Below, piece by piece: positions 1 through 11,621 of a stretch of 64,000 bases of DNA. Made by a program: the position numbers and the translations under genes. The stretch covers positions 2,046,001 to 2,110,000 of the forward strand of contig JAHLMK010000002.1 of the NCBI GenBank assembly GCA_019915135.1, in the 5' to 3' direction. The notes under the pieces are model-generated. The model saw nothing but the letters and a program-made list of their open reading frames with translations, was not told the origin of the DNA and searched no databases. Each line of letters begins with the position of its first letter. Position 1 is the stretch's first letter. This DNA is from Strobilurus pachycystidiatus (taxonomy: Eukaryota > Basidiomycota > Agaricomycetes > Agaricales > Physalacriaceae).

Positions 1-272
1 AGATTGTAAGGGCGCCTTGGTGGATCGACTGGGGGATAGGCAATGGCGGGTGATCCTGGCGGAGTGTTTAGAGCATGTGGCGGGGGTATAGTGATCTGTG
101 GGACAGCTGTTTCCCATGTAGAAGCAGAGCGAGCCGGCTCGCCGAGATTGCTGAGAGAGTACGAGCGAGTGAGGGCATCCAGGGGCGCAACAGGCGAGAA
201 GCCAGTAAAGTCTTCGGATCTCGCCCGTCTGTGGATTAGAAGGGAAAGCCGGCGTAGCAGAGGGAAGCGCAT
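1..272 (-). CDS. Hypothetical protein, N-terminal part, cut by the left window edge
   Basis: An open frame on the minus strand begins with an ATG at 270-272 and runs without a stop to base 1. The start of the product is Arg/Leu rich (MRFPLLRRLSLLIHRRARSE) and is followed by a Ser/Pro-rich stretch (TIPPPHALNTPPGSPAIAYP), which is typical of low-complexity basidiomycete proteins. No domain is recognised. It is divergent from the condensin gene, with about 145 bp between the two starts, so the two would share a promoter region. The overlapping plus-strand frame at 43-294 is judged a shadow. Whether this is a real gene depends on sequence to the left of the window. Confidence 0.35.
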   Translation of the reverse strand, partial: MRFPLLRRLSLLIHRRARSEDFTGFSPVAPLDALTRSYSLSNLGEPARSASTWETAVPQITIPPPHALNTPPGSPAIAYPPVDPPRRPYN

Positions 273-417
273 CTCCCGCGTAAGATGGCGTTGAAGACCG
301 CTGTGACGCCCGTGACAACGCGCTCTCTATCAGGCCGAGCAGCCGAGCGCCACCACACGTGATAGACGCGTTCTTTGAACCCAACCACGACAACGACCGC
401 TTCAGGGGACCACAAGG

Positions 418-3400
418 ATGGGCCTCAACCTCGCAGAGGAGCTGCAACAGGATGTCAGAGAATATCAGATTGACAACGAGCACGATGCCGCCGACGTCGG
501 GGATCTCCTCGAAGGTGCGTCGCTGAGCCCTCCATAAGGCGCCAATCTGAACATCTCCCAGACGCCATCGAGGCCATTGCCGAGTCGAGCGACGCCATCA
601 CCGACATGAAGAATTTTGACGTGTTTGCCAGTGCTCTCAAGCACGCAGACGAAGTACACCCTACGACGATCACCAAGCTATTGGACTCGCTCGTCTCGGG
701 GTTCCAAACCGAATTCGAGAACACAGTCAAAGATATCGAGGCTGACGAGCAGCATGGCGGAAGCCGGCACAAGGAAGCACTGGAGATGTACGGCTTCCTG
801 TTCTACTGGTTCGTGCTTGCGGCGGAGAAAGTAAAGGCAGAGGAGGTGGCCACTCCTGCTACACCAGTGAAGAAGGGGCGGAGAGGTCGGGGTGGAAAGG
901 CTGCAAAGCCCTCGTCGCGCACGGCATCCAAGAAGGACGGCGAAAAGTGGTCGTGGGCCGAACACATACCATTCACCTTGATGCTCATTTGCCGTATCCT
1001 GCGCCAGCTGAAAATGGAACGCGTCTGGTCTGTGGCCAGCGATCGGGAAGCATTCTTGACGTGCGTGCATCTCCCGCTACGAGCGTGGCCGGTACTGACT
1101 ACATGTAGCTGCATCACCAACCCCGTTTACGATATCGCGCAGAAGGACACCAACATGAAGCAGTCGGACATTCGTCAGAATGTTCAGAAGGTGATCTGCC
1201 TTGCCGTCAAATACCAGAACCACAGCCCCGTCGCCCAAACCAAAATCTTTACAGTACTACAGTTCCATGAGCATCTTGCAGACCCCATGGCCGACTGCCT
1301 GGGCATTCTCGAGAACGAGTTTGATCATCCACATCTGGCTGACGACATTCTGCTTGATCTCTCGAAACATACCTTCTCCGAGAAAGAGACCAAGGGACCT
1401 CGCATTTTCTCCCGCTTCCTCATTCGATTTTCAGAACGATGCCCAGCCCACGCTTGGAAGAAAATTGCACTCATTAACGAACAGAGAGATTCGGAGGTAT
1501 GATTTCGACTGTTTTGTACACTATTAATAATTCCTCATTTTCTCACAGGCCTATCCCATTCGAATCGCCGTCGTCGAGATCGTGCACAATATCGTTGTTT
1601 ACGTCAATGAGCAAAAGCTCAAACACGAAGTGGACGACTCGGTCGCGGCCAAAGCAATCAACGAATGCTACGATTTGCTTCTCGAGCGCTGTTTGGACGC
1701 GTCCACCTACGTCCGCACCAAAGTGCTCAACGTACTCTCCCGTCTCTGTGATCTTCGCAGCACTCAGTACTACAAAAAGATCTTGGACATCACCACGATG
1801 GCTGTCGCTTCTCTAGAAGACAAAGCCGCCGGCGTCCGCAAGAACTCCATCTCGCTGTTGATCAAGTTGTTGAAGACGAACCAGTATATGAAGTACGAGG
1901 GGTCGCTGGATGTTGAAGTGTGGGAGAAGCGACGCGAGACTATCATCGCCGAATTGAAAGGCTTCGGGCTGACGGTTCAGACTCGGGAAGTAGTTGAGGA
2001 AGCTTATAAAAAGGCGTTAGTCCTCCGTCTCGTCTGCATGCACTCCTCTCACATCATGTCCTAGTCGCGACGAGGATATGGAAGTCGATGGCGACGTTAC
2101 AGAGCCCGAGGAGGAAGACGAGTCTGGAGAAAAGGATGACGAGCCCGCAGACGAGGATGAAGATGACGAGGACGAGGACTCGATGGACGTGGACGAAGAA
2201 GATGCATCGCCCAAGCCCAAAAAGCGTTCCAAGAAGGCAAAAACTGGGAAGAAACCGAAACTGGGACCCAGACCGTCTGGCATATTCACTTTGGAGGACA
2301 TCGCCAAGATAAACCCAGAGGTTGCAGTCGCCCAGCTGGACAAGAAGGAGGTCGAGATGCGACTCATGGAAAAAGCCTATACACGCGAGGGTTTGCTTTT
2401 CATACACGCTATAGAGGGTTCCGCCGACACTATGGTGAAGTTGCTTGCGTCGGTCAACAAGACGGAAGTGTTGGAGGCGATTGAGTTTTTCTACGTTGCT
2501 TGGAACTTTAAGCTCCAACTGGCCAATGTATGTCCTCTTAGTCAAGTGCAAATCTTCGAAGGTTGTACTCACCACCCTCTTATTGACAGGTCGGAATCAA
2601 GCAGATGATACATCTCATCTGGCAGAAGGACAGTGGTACGCTTACATCTGAAGACGGGCAAGAGGTTAAAGGCATTCGCTCGAAGCTCTTGGAGTGTTAC
2701 CATTGGTTGTACTTCGAGGACAGTGAGAATGAGGCGCCGCCCAAGTTGATCGCCAAGAACCTGATTGGGTGGGTCTCCGGTTCTTACTCTGTTCACAATG
2801 GTCTTGACGCTTTTGTGAAGGCTGACCTTCGACGCGGATCTTGCCCACTTGACGAGTCTGGAGGAGATGCTCCGTATAATGATGGCAGAAGGAAAGGTCT
2901 CTGACAGAGTAATCGAGACGTTGTGGAAAATCTATGGCACGTACTTGCTCTTTATGCTTCAACCTGTGCTTACGATACGTCGATGCAGCCACGACTCAAC
3001 TCATACCCAAAGTGCAACGCCGAGGCGCTATCGTGATCATCAGCATGCTGGCTTTGGCTGACCATACGATCTTGCACGATCATGTAGAAGATCTACTTAG
3101 AGTCGGATTCGGGAAGCTGGGCAAGGTCTGCTTGTTTCATTTGTTCAAGTCCCAGTCGTGCTCATGCTTCGGCAAAACTAGATGGATCTCACTCTGGCGC
3201 GATATACTGCTGTTGCGCTGCAACGCCTGAACGGAAGCGCGAAGAAGGTCAAAGGTTAGATTCAGTCTGCAGTGTTGGCAACCATCCTGACCTCGACTCA
3301 AGGCTCATTGGAGGACAAAACCCTGCGCTTTGACATGAACCACCACATCTTCAAGAAATTGCGCACGTTCATTCTTCTCCCATCGAGGTCCAAGGAATGG

Positions 3401-5317
3401 TTCGGAGTGGCGGAACAGACCCTCAACACGGTGTATGCCCTTGGAGAGCATCCGGATACGTTCTGTAACGATGTAATCAAGGATCTCACTACTGAAGCGT
3501 TCGCCCGTCGTGCACCAGCGGAGCCCACGCAAGACCAGGACACGCAGATGACCGACGCGGGTGAGAAGGCAGATGGAGAGAATGAGGACAAAGAGGACAG
3601 TGCGGAAACAGACGAAGAGAAAGAGAAAGACCACGACGCCATGGACGAGGATAATCCGGGTGACTCTTCGAGAACGTCAGAGACCGAAACCCAAGAGCAA
3701 ACCCAAGAGCAAGAGAAGGACATGGGCGATGCGTTCCTCTTAGCGCGCCTTCTCTTCGTTGTCGGACACGTCGCCATCAAGCAAATTGCCTTTTTGGAGC
3801 TGGCCGAACGGGAACTGAAGCGCCAACGCGATCTGGAGGCAGCAGGTATGGATTACGCGTCACCTACGTCTCGGTGTTCTTATTTTTGGACTGTAGGTCA
3901 AGGTGGTCCGGCCTCGAAAGATGTTGAAGAACTCGATCAGGTCGTTGGTAATGCTGAGGACGAAGTTGGAGACCAGATGGCACACATTCGCGAGCATAGC
4001 CTGCTGTATGGAGAGAAGTCTCTTCTCAAGATTTTCGGCCCTATGCTGGTCAAGGTCTGTGGGTCTAGGAAATTCAAGGTACGTGTGGATGCTCTAGTTG
4101 GCAGAAACCAATATTGACGCAACCCAGAACCCGACCCTCAAGGCTGTCGCCACACTGTCGTTGAGTAAATTCCTCTGCGTTAGCTCCCAGTTCTGCGACG
4201 AGAACCACCGCATGCTCTTCCATCTGCTCGAGAGATCGTCCAGTGCGAGCATCCGCAGCAACATTGCCATCGCTCTCGGAGATGTCGCAGTCTCGTTCAG
4301 CACCATTATCGACGAGAGTAGCCACGAGTTGTATCGAGGCCTGTCGGATCCGGATTTGGTTGTCAAGAAGAACACGCTCATGGTGCTCACGCATCTGATC
4401 CTCAACGGGATGATCAAAGTCAAAGGGCAGCTTGGAGAGATGGCGAAATGTCTGGTCGACGAGAATGAGCGGATCAAGGGTCTGGCGGAGCTGTTCTTCA
4501 AGGAGCTTTCGACGAAGGAGAATGCCATCTACAATAATCTGCCTGATGGTGAGTGTTCCCTCGTCGCCCTCGACGCTCCCTAACCTCCGCCTAGTTATCA
4601 GTCACCTTTCAACTGGCGATCATTCAGTGGAAGAGGAGCATTTCCATAATATCATGTCACATATCTTCCGATATATCGAAAAGGTATCTTCTTGATCATC
4701 AGAAGGGCTAACCGCGTTCTGACACCAATTTCCAGGACAAGCAGACAGAGAGCATTGTCGATAAGCTTTGCCAACGATTCCGCCTTACTCAGGAACCGCG
4801 GCAATGGCGCGATATCGCCTTCTGTCTCTCATTATTGCCCTACAAGTCGGAGCGTTCGATGAAGAAGCTGATCGAAGGCCTTCCCCACTACCGCGACAAG
4901 CTTCATGAGCCAGACGTTTACGACAAATTCAATCAAATCTTGACAAAGGTAAGCTTGCTGGTGCCCGAATACTTCCGTCGTTGATCACGCCTTTTCACTA
5001 GGCACGTCAGAACAAGAGCGCCGGGAAGCCGGACAACGAGTTGAATGAGTTCGCTGCCATCCTGGAGCAGAACAAAGAACAAGGGGAGGAGGACCATGCT
5101 CTTGAACAGCGTGTTCAGGGTAAGAAGGCTGCAGCGAAGAAGCGCGCCAGTAAGCGCAGTGAGTTGCTCCGGTACTTCGAAAGACATGCATACTCATCAC
5201 AACGCGCTTTTAGCCTCCTCCGGTTCGGCCCCAACGACAAGGATAACACGGAACAAGCGTCGAGCCGAGCCCGAAGAGACTATAATAGAGGACGACGAGG
5301 ATGATGGACTGTCATGA
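418..5317 (+). CDS. cnd1: Condensin complex subunit 1 (CAP-D2/Ycs4/Cnd1 family)
   Basis: Non-SMC HEAT-repeat subunit of condensin, which binds the SMC2-SMC4/kleisin complex on chromosomes and drives mitotic compaction. The gene has many short introns, for example a donor after DLLE near 514 and an acceptor before DAIEAIAES. Exons encode a conserved N-terminal part (606-1500), HEAT-type helices around TKVLNVLSRLCDL (about 1720), an acidic linker (2078-2220, runs of Asp/Glu then KKRSKKAK), a second acidic stretch (3540-3720) and the diagnostic Cnd1 domain (4098-4700), with NPTLKAVATLSLSKF and SDPDLVVKKNTLMVLTHLIL. The last exon is basic then acidic and ends DEDDGLS. The start is the ATG of MGLNLAEELQQDVREYQI. 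The product is about 1,300 residues, the usual family size. No disruption was seen; exact internal splice sites are less certain than the family call. Confidence 0.93.
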
Positions 5318-5867
5318 CATACTCGTTTTATCGCCGTTATGTTGTAAAGTATTTATTGAGTATTGTATACTGTATGTTGTATTAGCATCATAACCACCGA
5401 GGTCGCCGTTCGAACACTCGCCGTTGTCAACGTGCCTCAACGTCGAATCTTGTTGCATGAGATACCTTGAGAACGTATTTAGATGATGGGTGTTCAATCA
5501 CGGCTGCGCCGCAATTTTCTAGACCAACCACAGCGACAGATAGAGATGTTGAGATGATGTTGTTTGTAAACATGATTGACCAGATATGAGAAGAAGTGTT
5601 CAGTAAAGGCTCTGGGCTCAATCTCGATCGAATGATTGGTTTGTGGCGGCAGACGTTAAGCTACTATCAAGCGCCAGTACTTTGTCCTGCTCTCTAGGGT
5701 CTGAATACGTCAGAGAGAGGAAAGGTGGTAATAGAAAATACTCACAGTCTAGAATAAGTTACCACTAGTAGTTACCTGGGCAGCGGCCCATGTGATGTAT
5801 GCTACTATAATTACAATGATGTTTCACACCGAATCGTACAATGTCCGCAATCCTAAACCCAAAATAT
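5318..5867. other. Convergent intergenic region, condensin to mannosyltransferase
   Basis: About 550 bp between two genes that converge on it, so it should hold both 3' UTRs and terminators. Only short frames without family resemblance are present, and no RNA gene or repeat is evident. Confidence 0.5.
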
Positions 5868-7535
5868 TTACCGGAAGAGCTTTTCGAACTTCTTGATACA
5901 AGACTGTGGCCGGTAATCTGCGGACGCGTCAGCCGGTGCAGAACAGTGGAGCAAGACCAAGTGCTCACCGATGCTATCTCCTGGATTACACTCGCAGCTC
6001 AGTCCAGCCCCGTCGTCCTTGTTGGGGCAGTGCTCGAATGGGTCGTGTCGATACCCGATGTCACGGAACCAATGCAGCTGGTCCTTGGGAGCGAACAAAG
6101 CAGCAGCTATAGAATGAACAGGGGCATCTCCCCATCGCTGATAGTAGCCCGACGAGTGAGAAGGAACATCGGTCACGACGAGATGAAGTTTACCTCGTAG
6201 TAAAATCCACCCTTGCTCTCCAGGTATTCGAAGAACGCAGTATATGCCTCCCCGCGCCAAAACTCCATGTCTGCAATCTCGAAGTTACTCCAGACTAAGT
6301 ACAACCTGTCAGCGGGAGCGACGTCAAGAGATCCGAAGAGACCTACAATGGCATAGGTTGTAGGAAGTTCCGCCGTTGTCACTCAAAAAGTCCATTGCGT
6401 TGCTTGAATGAACGTGCTGCGGATACCGTTTCATGAATTCTACAGAGAAGTCAGCCGGCATGTTGGTTTGACACATGGCGGTCGCAATCCTACCTTTGAC
6501 GGTAGACCATAAGGTAGGGATTGTTTTTTCCCACTCCGTGAAGGAGATCGTAAAGCCTGAAGAGGGATACTAAGAGCTCTGATAGCCGATCTCTTCAATT
6601 TCGTACCGTATATCTTGTTATTGTCGCGCAGATAGTCGAAAGGATCGAGGTTGACATCGCAGAGTATTTTGACATTCGGTCTGTAGCTGAGATAAGGACT
6701 GCGAGGAGGCACAGGAACATGAGTACGCACTCGACTCTCCAGTAGTAGCGATATGGTTGTAAGAGTGGGTGTCTGAAGAAGAACTGGTGACGCGTGAGCA
6801 CACAGCGCGCCAACTGCGGGATCGGTGGCGACGTACGCCTGAGTTGAATCGACACATATTGCGGTATGGAACGCTCTCTCCGTAGATGATCCTGGCTGCC
6901 TGCATCTTCTGGCGTCCCTTGGTGGCCATGTCTTCGTCGATCCAGTGCGGCTGGAACCAATGTTCCGCTGGGACGAGTCCAAATGAGACAGGCGCGGATG
7001 TTGCCTCTAACACGCGGCTGGAAGCACAATCGTCAACAGGCACAAATCGTCAATCGTTATTACCCACCTTTTGAATTCATCTGTGAACTCCACCTCGTTC
7101 AAGAAGACCCATGGATATCCGAAGCGTTTGTTGAATCGTGTTTCTACTGAGGCCATACTTGAGAGAACGTTCTCAATCTCATCGTTACGACAGAGCATGA
7201 CCATGGTGGCGTTCGCCTTCCCCTCACCGACAGGACGGTTGATGTGGCTCGGTACGTGGATGGGAGGGAGTCTGACTAGAGGAGGAATGTCGGGCACGAC
7301 ATCTGCTTCGGGTGGCACGGGCTCTTCGTGGAGGTCTATTGTTTCGACGACCACCGAAACAGGCTCAGTGTTGCTCGGGGTATTTTGGTAGAAACGAGAT
7401 GAGAGCGTGTAGGTCACATAGAGAGTGATAGTCTGAGAGATCGTTAAGACTCGAAGAATAATAGGAAAGAAGACTCACGACGGCGGCGGCGAGGAATCCA
7501 GCACGTTTTCGGGCAGGAAAAATAGGAATGTACAT
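5868..7535 (-). CDS. KRE2: Alpha-1,2-mannosyltransferase, GT15 (KRE2/MNT1 family)
   Basis: A type II Golgi mannosyltransferase that extends O- and N-linked mannose chains using GDP-mannose. The first exon (ATG at 7533-7535) gives MYIPIFPARKRAGFLAAAV and, spliced to TITLYVTYTLSSRFY, forms a short cytosolic tail and one membrane anchor. Family blocks follow in order: KANATMVMLCRNDEIENVLS, FGYPWVFLNEVEFTDEFK, GLVPAEHWFQPHWIDED, HPLLQPYRYYWRVE, YNLCHFWSNFEIADMEFWR and RWGDAPVHSIAAALF. An intron between CAT-T and TC-TGG rebuilds the highly conserved HFWSNFE, which supports the model. The C-terminus carries the Cys-rich end (HCPNKDDGAGLSCECNPGDS, then SCIKKFEKLFR). About seven exons in several frames; no break was found. 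Confidence 0.9.
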
Positions 7536-8127
7536 GGTCGTGGTGTGTGAAGAAGCAACCTCAGACTGCGCACTGAATTGAAGTAATAATAGCGCGACGG
7601 TCGCTTTCGGTGCGTCTATAAATAGTGAAGCCTGCGCCTCGTCGCTGACACCGGGAGCTATACGGTATACTACTTACTGAAAAGCGTGTCCAGTTCCAGG
7701 TGAGTATGCTCCAAGATTCAGGCAAATGAAGCAGCTCTTCAGTGTTCTATGCCCCTCTTACAAAGATGACGCGATCAGGAAAGATTGACATGGACAGATG
7801 TGCCTGCCAGCTGGACTTCGAAGTGACCGGAATAGACGACTCGTTCTGTAGGGTGGTCGGTGCCGAGTTCTTCTTACCATTTTCGTCTACCATTCGGGCT
7901 CAGGCAGTCACGATGGTAGGAAGAGTGCCCATTAACTGTGCTGCTACTTTCGCTAGTCGCCCATATTCGTAGGTATCCGTCGAGCATTCGGGTAGACATG
8001 TAGCCAATTACCGAGTGAAGCATTGACCTGAACCCTCAATATTCATCGTACTCTCAAGTTGAAGAAGTACTGTCCAAATACAAGAATTAGTCGTGAATAT
8101 GATACATCTGGGAATACCGCGAATCGA
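7536..8127. other. Intergenic region upstream of the GT15 gene
   Basis: About 590 bp that should hold the promoter of the minus-strand mannosyltransferase on its left and the 3' end of the peptidyl-tRNA hydrolase on its right. A frame at 7742-7972 has no recognisable features. Nothing else is seen. Confidence 0.4.
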
Positions 8128-8788
8128 TCAGAGCTGCTGCTGCTGCTTGGCAATTTTCTCTATTTCCCTTATCACCTGGTCGAGTCCTTCCTGCTTCCAA
8201 AAAGCAATCTCCTGCGGGGGGAGGTGGTCAAGCACATAGTCTGAGGGGTCTCCGGTTCCTTCCCGGCCAATGCCTGCTCTAAACCGCCAGAACTCGAGGT
8301 TATTACCTAGAGCTGTTATGATGCTTTTGATCCCATTGTGGCCGTTGGCAGAACCACCGAGACGAACCGAGAGTTTCATGGGCTTGTGGGAGAGCGAATC
8401 CGCAATGACGAGCGTGGCAGCGGGCTGTATTCCTGCTTGACGACAGGCGTCTACCACGGACCGTCCGGAGACATTCATCAGCTGTTCTGTGCGGCAATTA
8501 GTGAGGGCGAGACCCGGAGGGTAAGATACCGACGGGATTTGAAGAGGATAATGGACACGGGGGTCTTGCCAACAGTGACATTTCCTTCGCCTGATATGCC
8601 TCGACGATTTCGACTGAGTTGAATGCCCAGGCGCGACGCGAGGGCGTCTACGATGAGGTGGCCAATGCTGGAGAGTAGTCTCAGTGGGCTGAATGTGTCG
8701 GAATCAGACGGACGCACCTGTGACGGGTGGAAGGGTACGGCAGGTTGCCCAATCCTGCAATGAATAAGCGAGGGGTCCCAAACGACAT
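8128..8788 (-). CDS. PTH1: Peptidyl-tRNA hydrolase, bacterial/mitochondrial type (Pth1)
   Basis: Hydrolyses the ester bond of peptidyl-tRNAs released from stalled ribosomes; in fungi this Pth1 type is usually mitochondrial or cytosolic. There are three exons: 8718-8788, 8534-8667 and 8128-8486. Splicing gives 187 residues, the normal size. Signature blocks are FIAGLGNLPYPSTRHSIGH, which holds the catalytic His after the GLGN motif, then FKSQQLMNVSGRSV (the YMNxSG-like block), DSLSHKPMKLSVRLGGSANG and NGIKSI, and FWRFRAGIGREG. Both introns join the motif blocks in frame. The C-terminus ends in a short Gln run (KQQQQL). It is divergent from the PAQR gene, with 319 bp between starts. Confidence 0.93.
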
Positions 8789-9107
8789 CAGTTATGCTTT
8801 TTCGTTGGGGAAGTTGCCGCCCTCGAGGGTTGTATTGGCTAGCCTTTATAGCGCGCTGGAGGAGACATTGTTAAGCTGTGACAGTCTGAGTAAAGATGAG
8901 AACGCAGTTGACTCAAGAAAAGTGCTGACATTTTGCTACCGCATAAGTAAGTGAGGTCGGAAAAGCAAGGTCGGACGATCGTGGCTGTGCCGGAAGTAGC
9001 CGATCGGCAGTATTCGGTCCGAATTCAAAAATAGCTTGGCGCTGCAAACGCTGCCCCAACCTGCTCATAACGCTGCCCCACTCTTACATCCTACCGCCAT
9101 CTATCCT
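8789..9107. promoter_or_regulatory. Shared divergent promoter of PTH1 and the PAQR gene
   Basis: The 319 bp between the two opposing ATGs must hold both promoters. No clear TATA box was found on either side, and no other gene fits. Confidence 0.4.
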
Positions 9108-11046
9108 ATGGCCTCGTCGCCGCCTGTGATCCGGCAGCGACGACCGCGCTCGCCGTCTGCGCCCCAAGCGGTCAACGGTGTCCGTGTTACTGGATGCCGC
9201 CCCCTCCCATACTCTCTGGAGGCCCTGGATCTGTCGCCGACGTCCCCCACACAGGCGCTGGCATCCTTGAGATATCTCGTGCTGTCGTATCTGTCGGAGA
9301 TAGAGCACAAAATTTCGCAGCTCGAGTCCCCCGATTTCGAGGCATGGATGGTCAAAGGCGAGGTTGCGATGGAGGACGCCAACAACTGGGTATCGGATAC
9401 GCTGGAACTACTGGAGTCCATCCGCAACGATGTATCCTTCCACCTTCCCGATATTTCGGTTGAGAGTTTCAAGGCGCATCTTCCCGAACTCCCAGATGTT
9501 CCCTCCATCCAAGACATGCGTTCGCACCTACCTGACATGCGCTCGCACCTTCCGGATATCCCGGACATGCATCTGCCCGACTTCAACTTTGCAGAGATGC
9601 GCGCCAAACTGGAGGACATTCGGATCCGGTTTCATGATTTAGACTTCGACAGACCCATCGACTATGTGCCCACACTCCTAGACCATTTGCATCGCCTGCA
9701 CTCCCATCTGACCTCGAACGATACACCTTCCGGATGTGACATCGCTTCTGCTGTCTTGAGCTCCAAATTGGCAGAGTTCCTGCATTCCATCCTTTCCTCT
9801 GAATTGATCTCGGACATGCTACATTCCGCGCCCGATATCAAAGAGGGAGAGCAGATCATAGAGAGAACTGCACTGGAGGTCGCGAGAGCCATCAAGCACT
9901 CGTTCGATGGCTGCCGCTTGATCCAGTACGCAGACCTCCCCGAGAAGTGGCGCAATAATCCTTTCGTCACGCAAGGCTATAGGTGAGACGTGTGCTATGG
10001 CTCCCTTCCACGTTGGGCTCATATTCCATAGATTTATACCCATAGAGAGATGGCCTCTCATCATTCTTTCGTTGTTTGCTCTGCATAATGAAACTTGTAC
10101 GTCTTATTTCAATGTCGAAGCGATTCAGCGGGCTCAAACTTCTCGTAGTGAATATTCATACACACTTAATACCCTTCCTTCTGTGGGGCATACATTCCAT
10201 ACCCTTCTTCAACTTTAATCCGTCCGGTCATATCGATACACCCGAACGCCTCTTCATGGCTTTCGCGTTGTTGTGTCTCGGTTGCAGCGCTGTCTACCAC
10301 ACCATGGCTGGATGCGCTCATCATCGTAGCATGGAGTTCTGCGCACGTGTAGACTATGTTGGGATAGGATGGTACGCACGTTGCTGGCACGACGAGTATT
10401 CCACTCACAAGCTCCATCAGGTTGATCAGTGCCAGCGTTGGAACGGTCGTGTACTACGGGTTCCAGTGCCAACCCAAGTTGGGGTATGCCTTCCTGTCGC
10501 TGTGCTTCCTGACAGGACTTGCTGGAAACATCTTCCCTTTCATGGATTGGTTCAACACGTACGAGAACAGAGTACGTCCTGGCGTCATTCTCGCTACTTT
10601 GCTACGGTAGTCTCACAAGACTTTAGGGCTGGCGCATTCTCTTCTTCTTGACCTTGGCCTTCTCGTCGCTTGCGCCACTCGCGACCCTTGCCTATATCAA
10701 CAGTTTCATGCAGGCAGTGCAATTCATCTGTCAGTATAGTCTCTTGTTATTTCAGGTCCTTTGCTCATCTCGTACAGCTCCGGTGTTCCCATCATTGGTA
10801 TCGTATATCGTGGGCCTCGTCTTCTACGCATCGCATGTCCCGGAACGATTTCTGTCGGAGAAGTGGTGCAGACGTTTGGATGTTATCGGAGGAGGTATGT
10901 AGATTCCTCAGGCCGCTCCGCATTGTCGCTGAATATCCTTGGTAGGTTCTCACTCGATCTGGCACTGCTTTATCGTCTTGGCTGTCAGCCAACACAAGTC
11001 GGCGATAAAGGTGATGAGGGATCATGCATTGACGTGTACTAGTTAG
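9108..11046 (+). CDS. PAQR / Izh-type seven-helix membrane protein with long N-terminal extension
   Basis: A member of the progestin/adiponectin receptor (hemolysin III) family; yeast homologues (Izh) act in zinc and lipid homeostasis at membranes. The first true ATG is at 9108 (MASSPPVIRQRRPRSPSAPQ). Residues 1 to about 290 form a soluble extension with acidic helices and a degenerate repeat (DMRSHLPDMRSHLPDIPDMH). The family core begins at YADLPEKWRNNPFVTQGYR and continues over six or more exons: HLIPFLLWGIHSI, FALLCLGCSAVYHTMAGC (the conserved S-x3-H zinc motif), ARVDYVGIGW, LCFLTGLAGNIFPFMDWF, ASHVPERFLSEKW and the last helix SHSIWHCFIVLAVSQHKSA, with the C-terminal H-x3-H pair. Introns are about 50 bp. 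The zinc-site residues look intact. Substrate or ligand is not inferable. Confidence 0.85.
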
Positions 11047-11621
11047 CAAAGTCGCTTTGCGATGTTAGTCATGTTTACGACTAGAACGATCATGCTGTAA
11101 AGGTGTACTCTTGAGAGCGTCCGTTGGCTGACCTTCTCTGTGGTACTAGCTATGTGCTCGAGTTGTCTTCATAATTGACGTATCATCCATCGTGTTCAAC
11201 TTCATGTGCGACCAAGTTTTCCTCCTCAAGTTGATCGTTGAGCTGGATGGCTATTACACTCATCAATTCAAATTGCACCGATATGTGATGCTGTTCGTTG
11301 GCATGAGCAGTCGGTGTATGAACGAGACCAGTCGACGGCGGAGAAAGATGGACACAGAGACGCAGTCTGTCGGATCGCCAAACTGCTACGAAAAGCTGAG
11401 CGAAAAAGCCAAGTCAGGTAAAAGCACCAGAAAATCACTAGCTACGTGTTTTGGATTATTTCCTACTATACCTTTCAAAGAATACAATGAGCGACGCGTG
11501 CAGGAGAACAAGGCGCGTTCAACGGAGGCGCGTCCCCATGACGTAAAAGACAAAGTGTGATGGTCACACCGGTACCGCTTCTCAGTTCCGCTCTCTGATC
11601 TGGAAATCCAAGTAAACGTCG
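11047..11621. other. Intergenic region upstream of SKI2
   Basis: About 575 bp after the PAQR stop. A 122-codon frame (11192-11560) is Lys/Arg-rich without recognisable domains and is probably not a gene. The right part should contain the SKI2 promoter. Confidence 0.35.

Noticed and set aside
9036..9107. Upstream extension of the PAQR protein to a TTG start
   Set aside because: The first ATG in the frame is at 9108; non-ATG starts are not expected in a fungal nuclear gene.
11192..11560. 122-codon plus frame between PAQR and SKI2
   Set aside because: No family resemblance, no splice structure, and it overlaps the probable SKI2 promoter.
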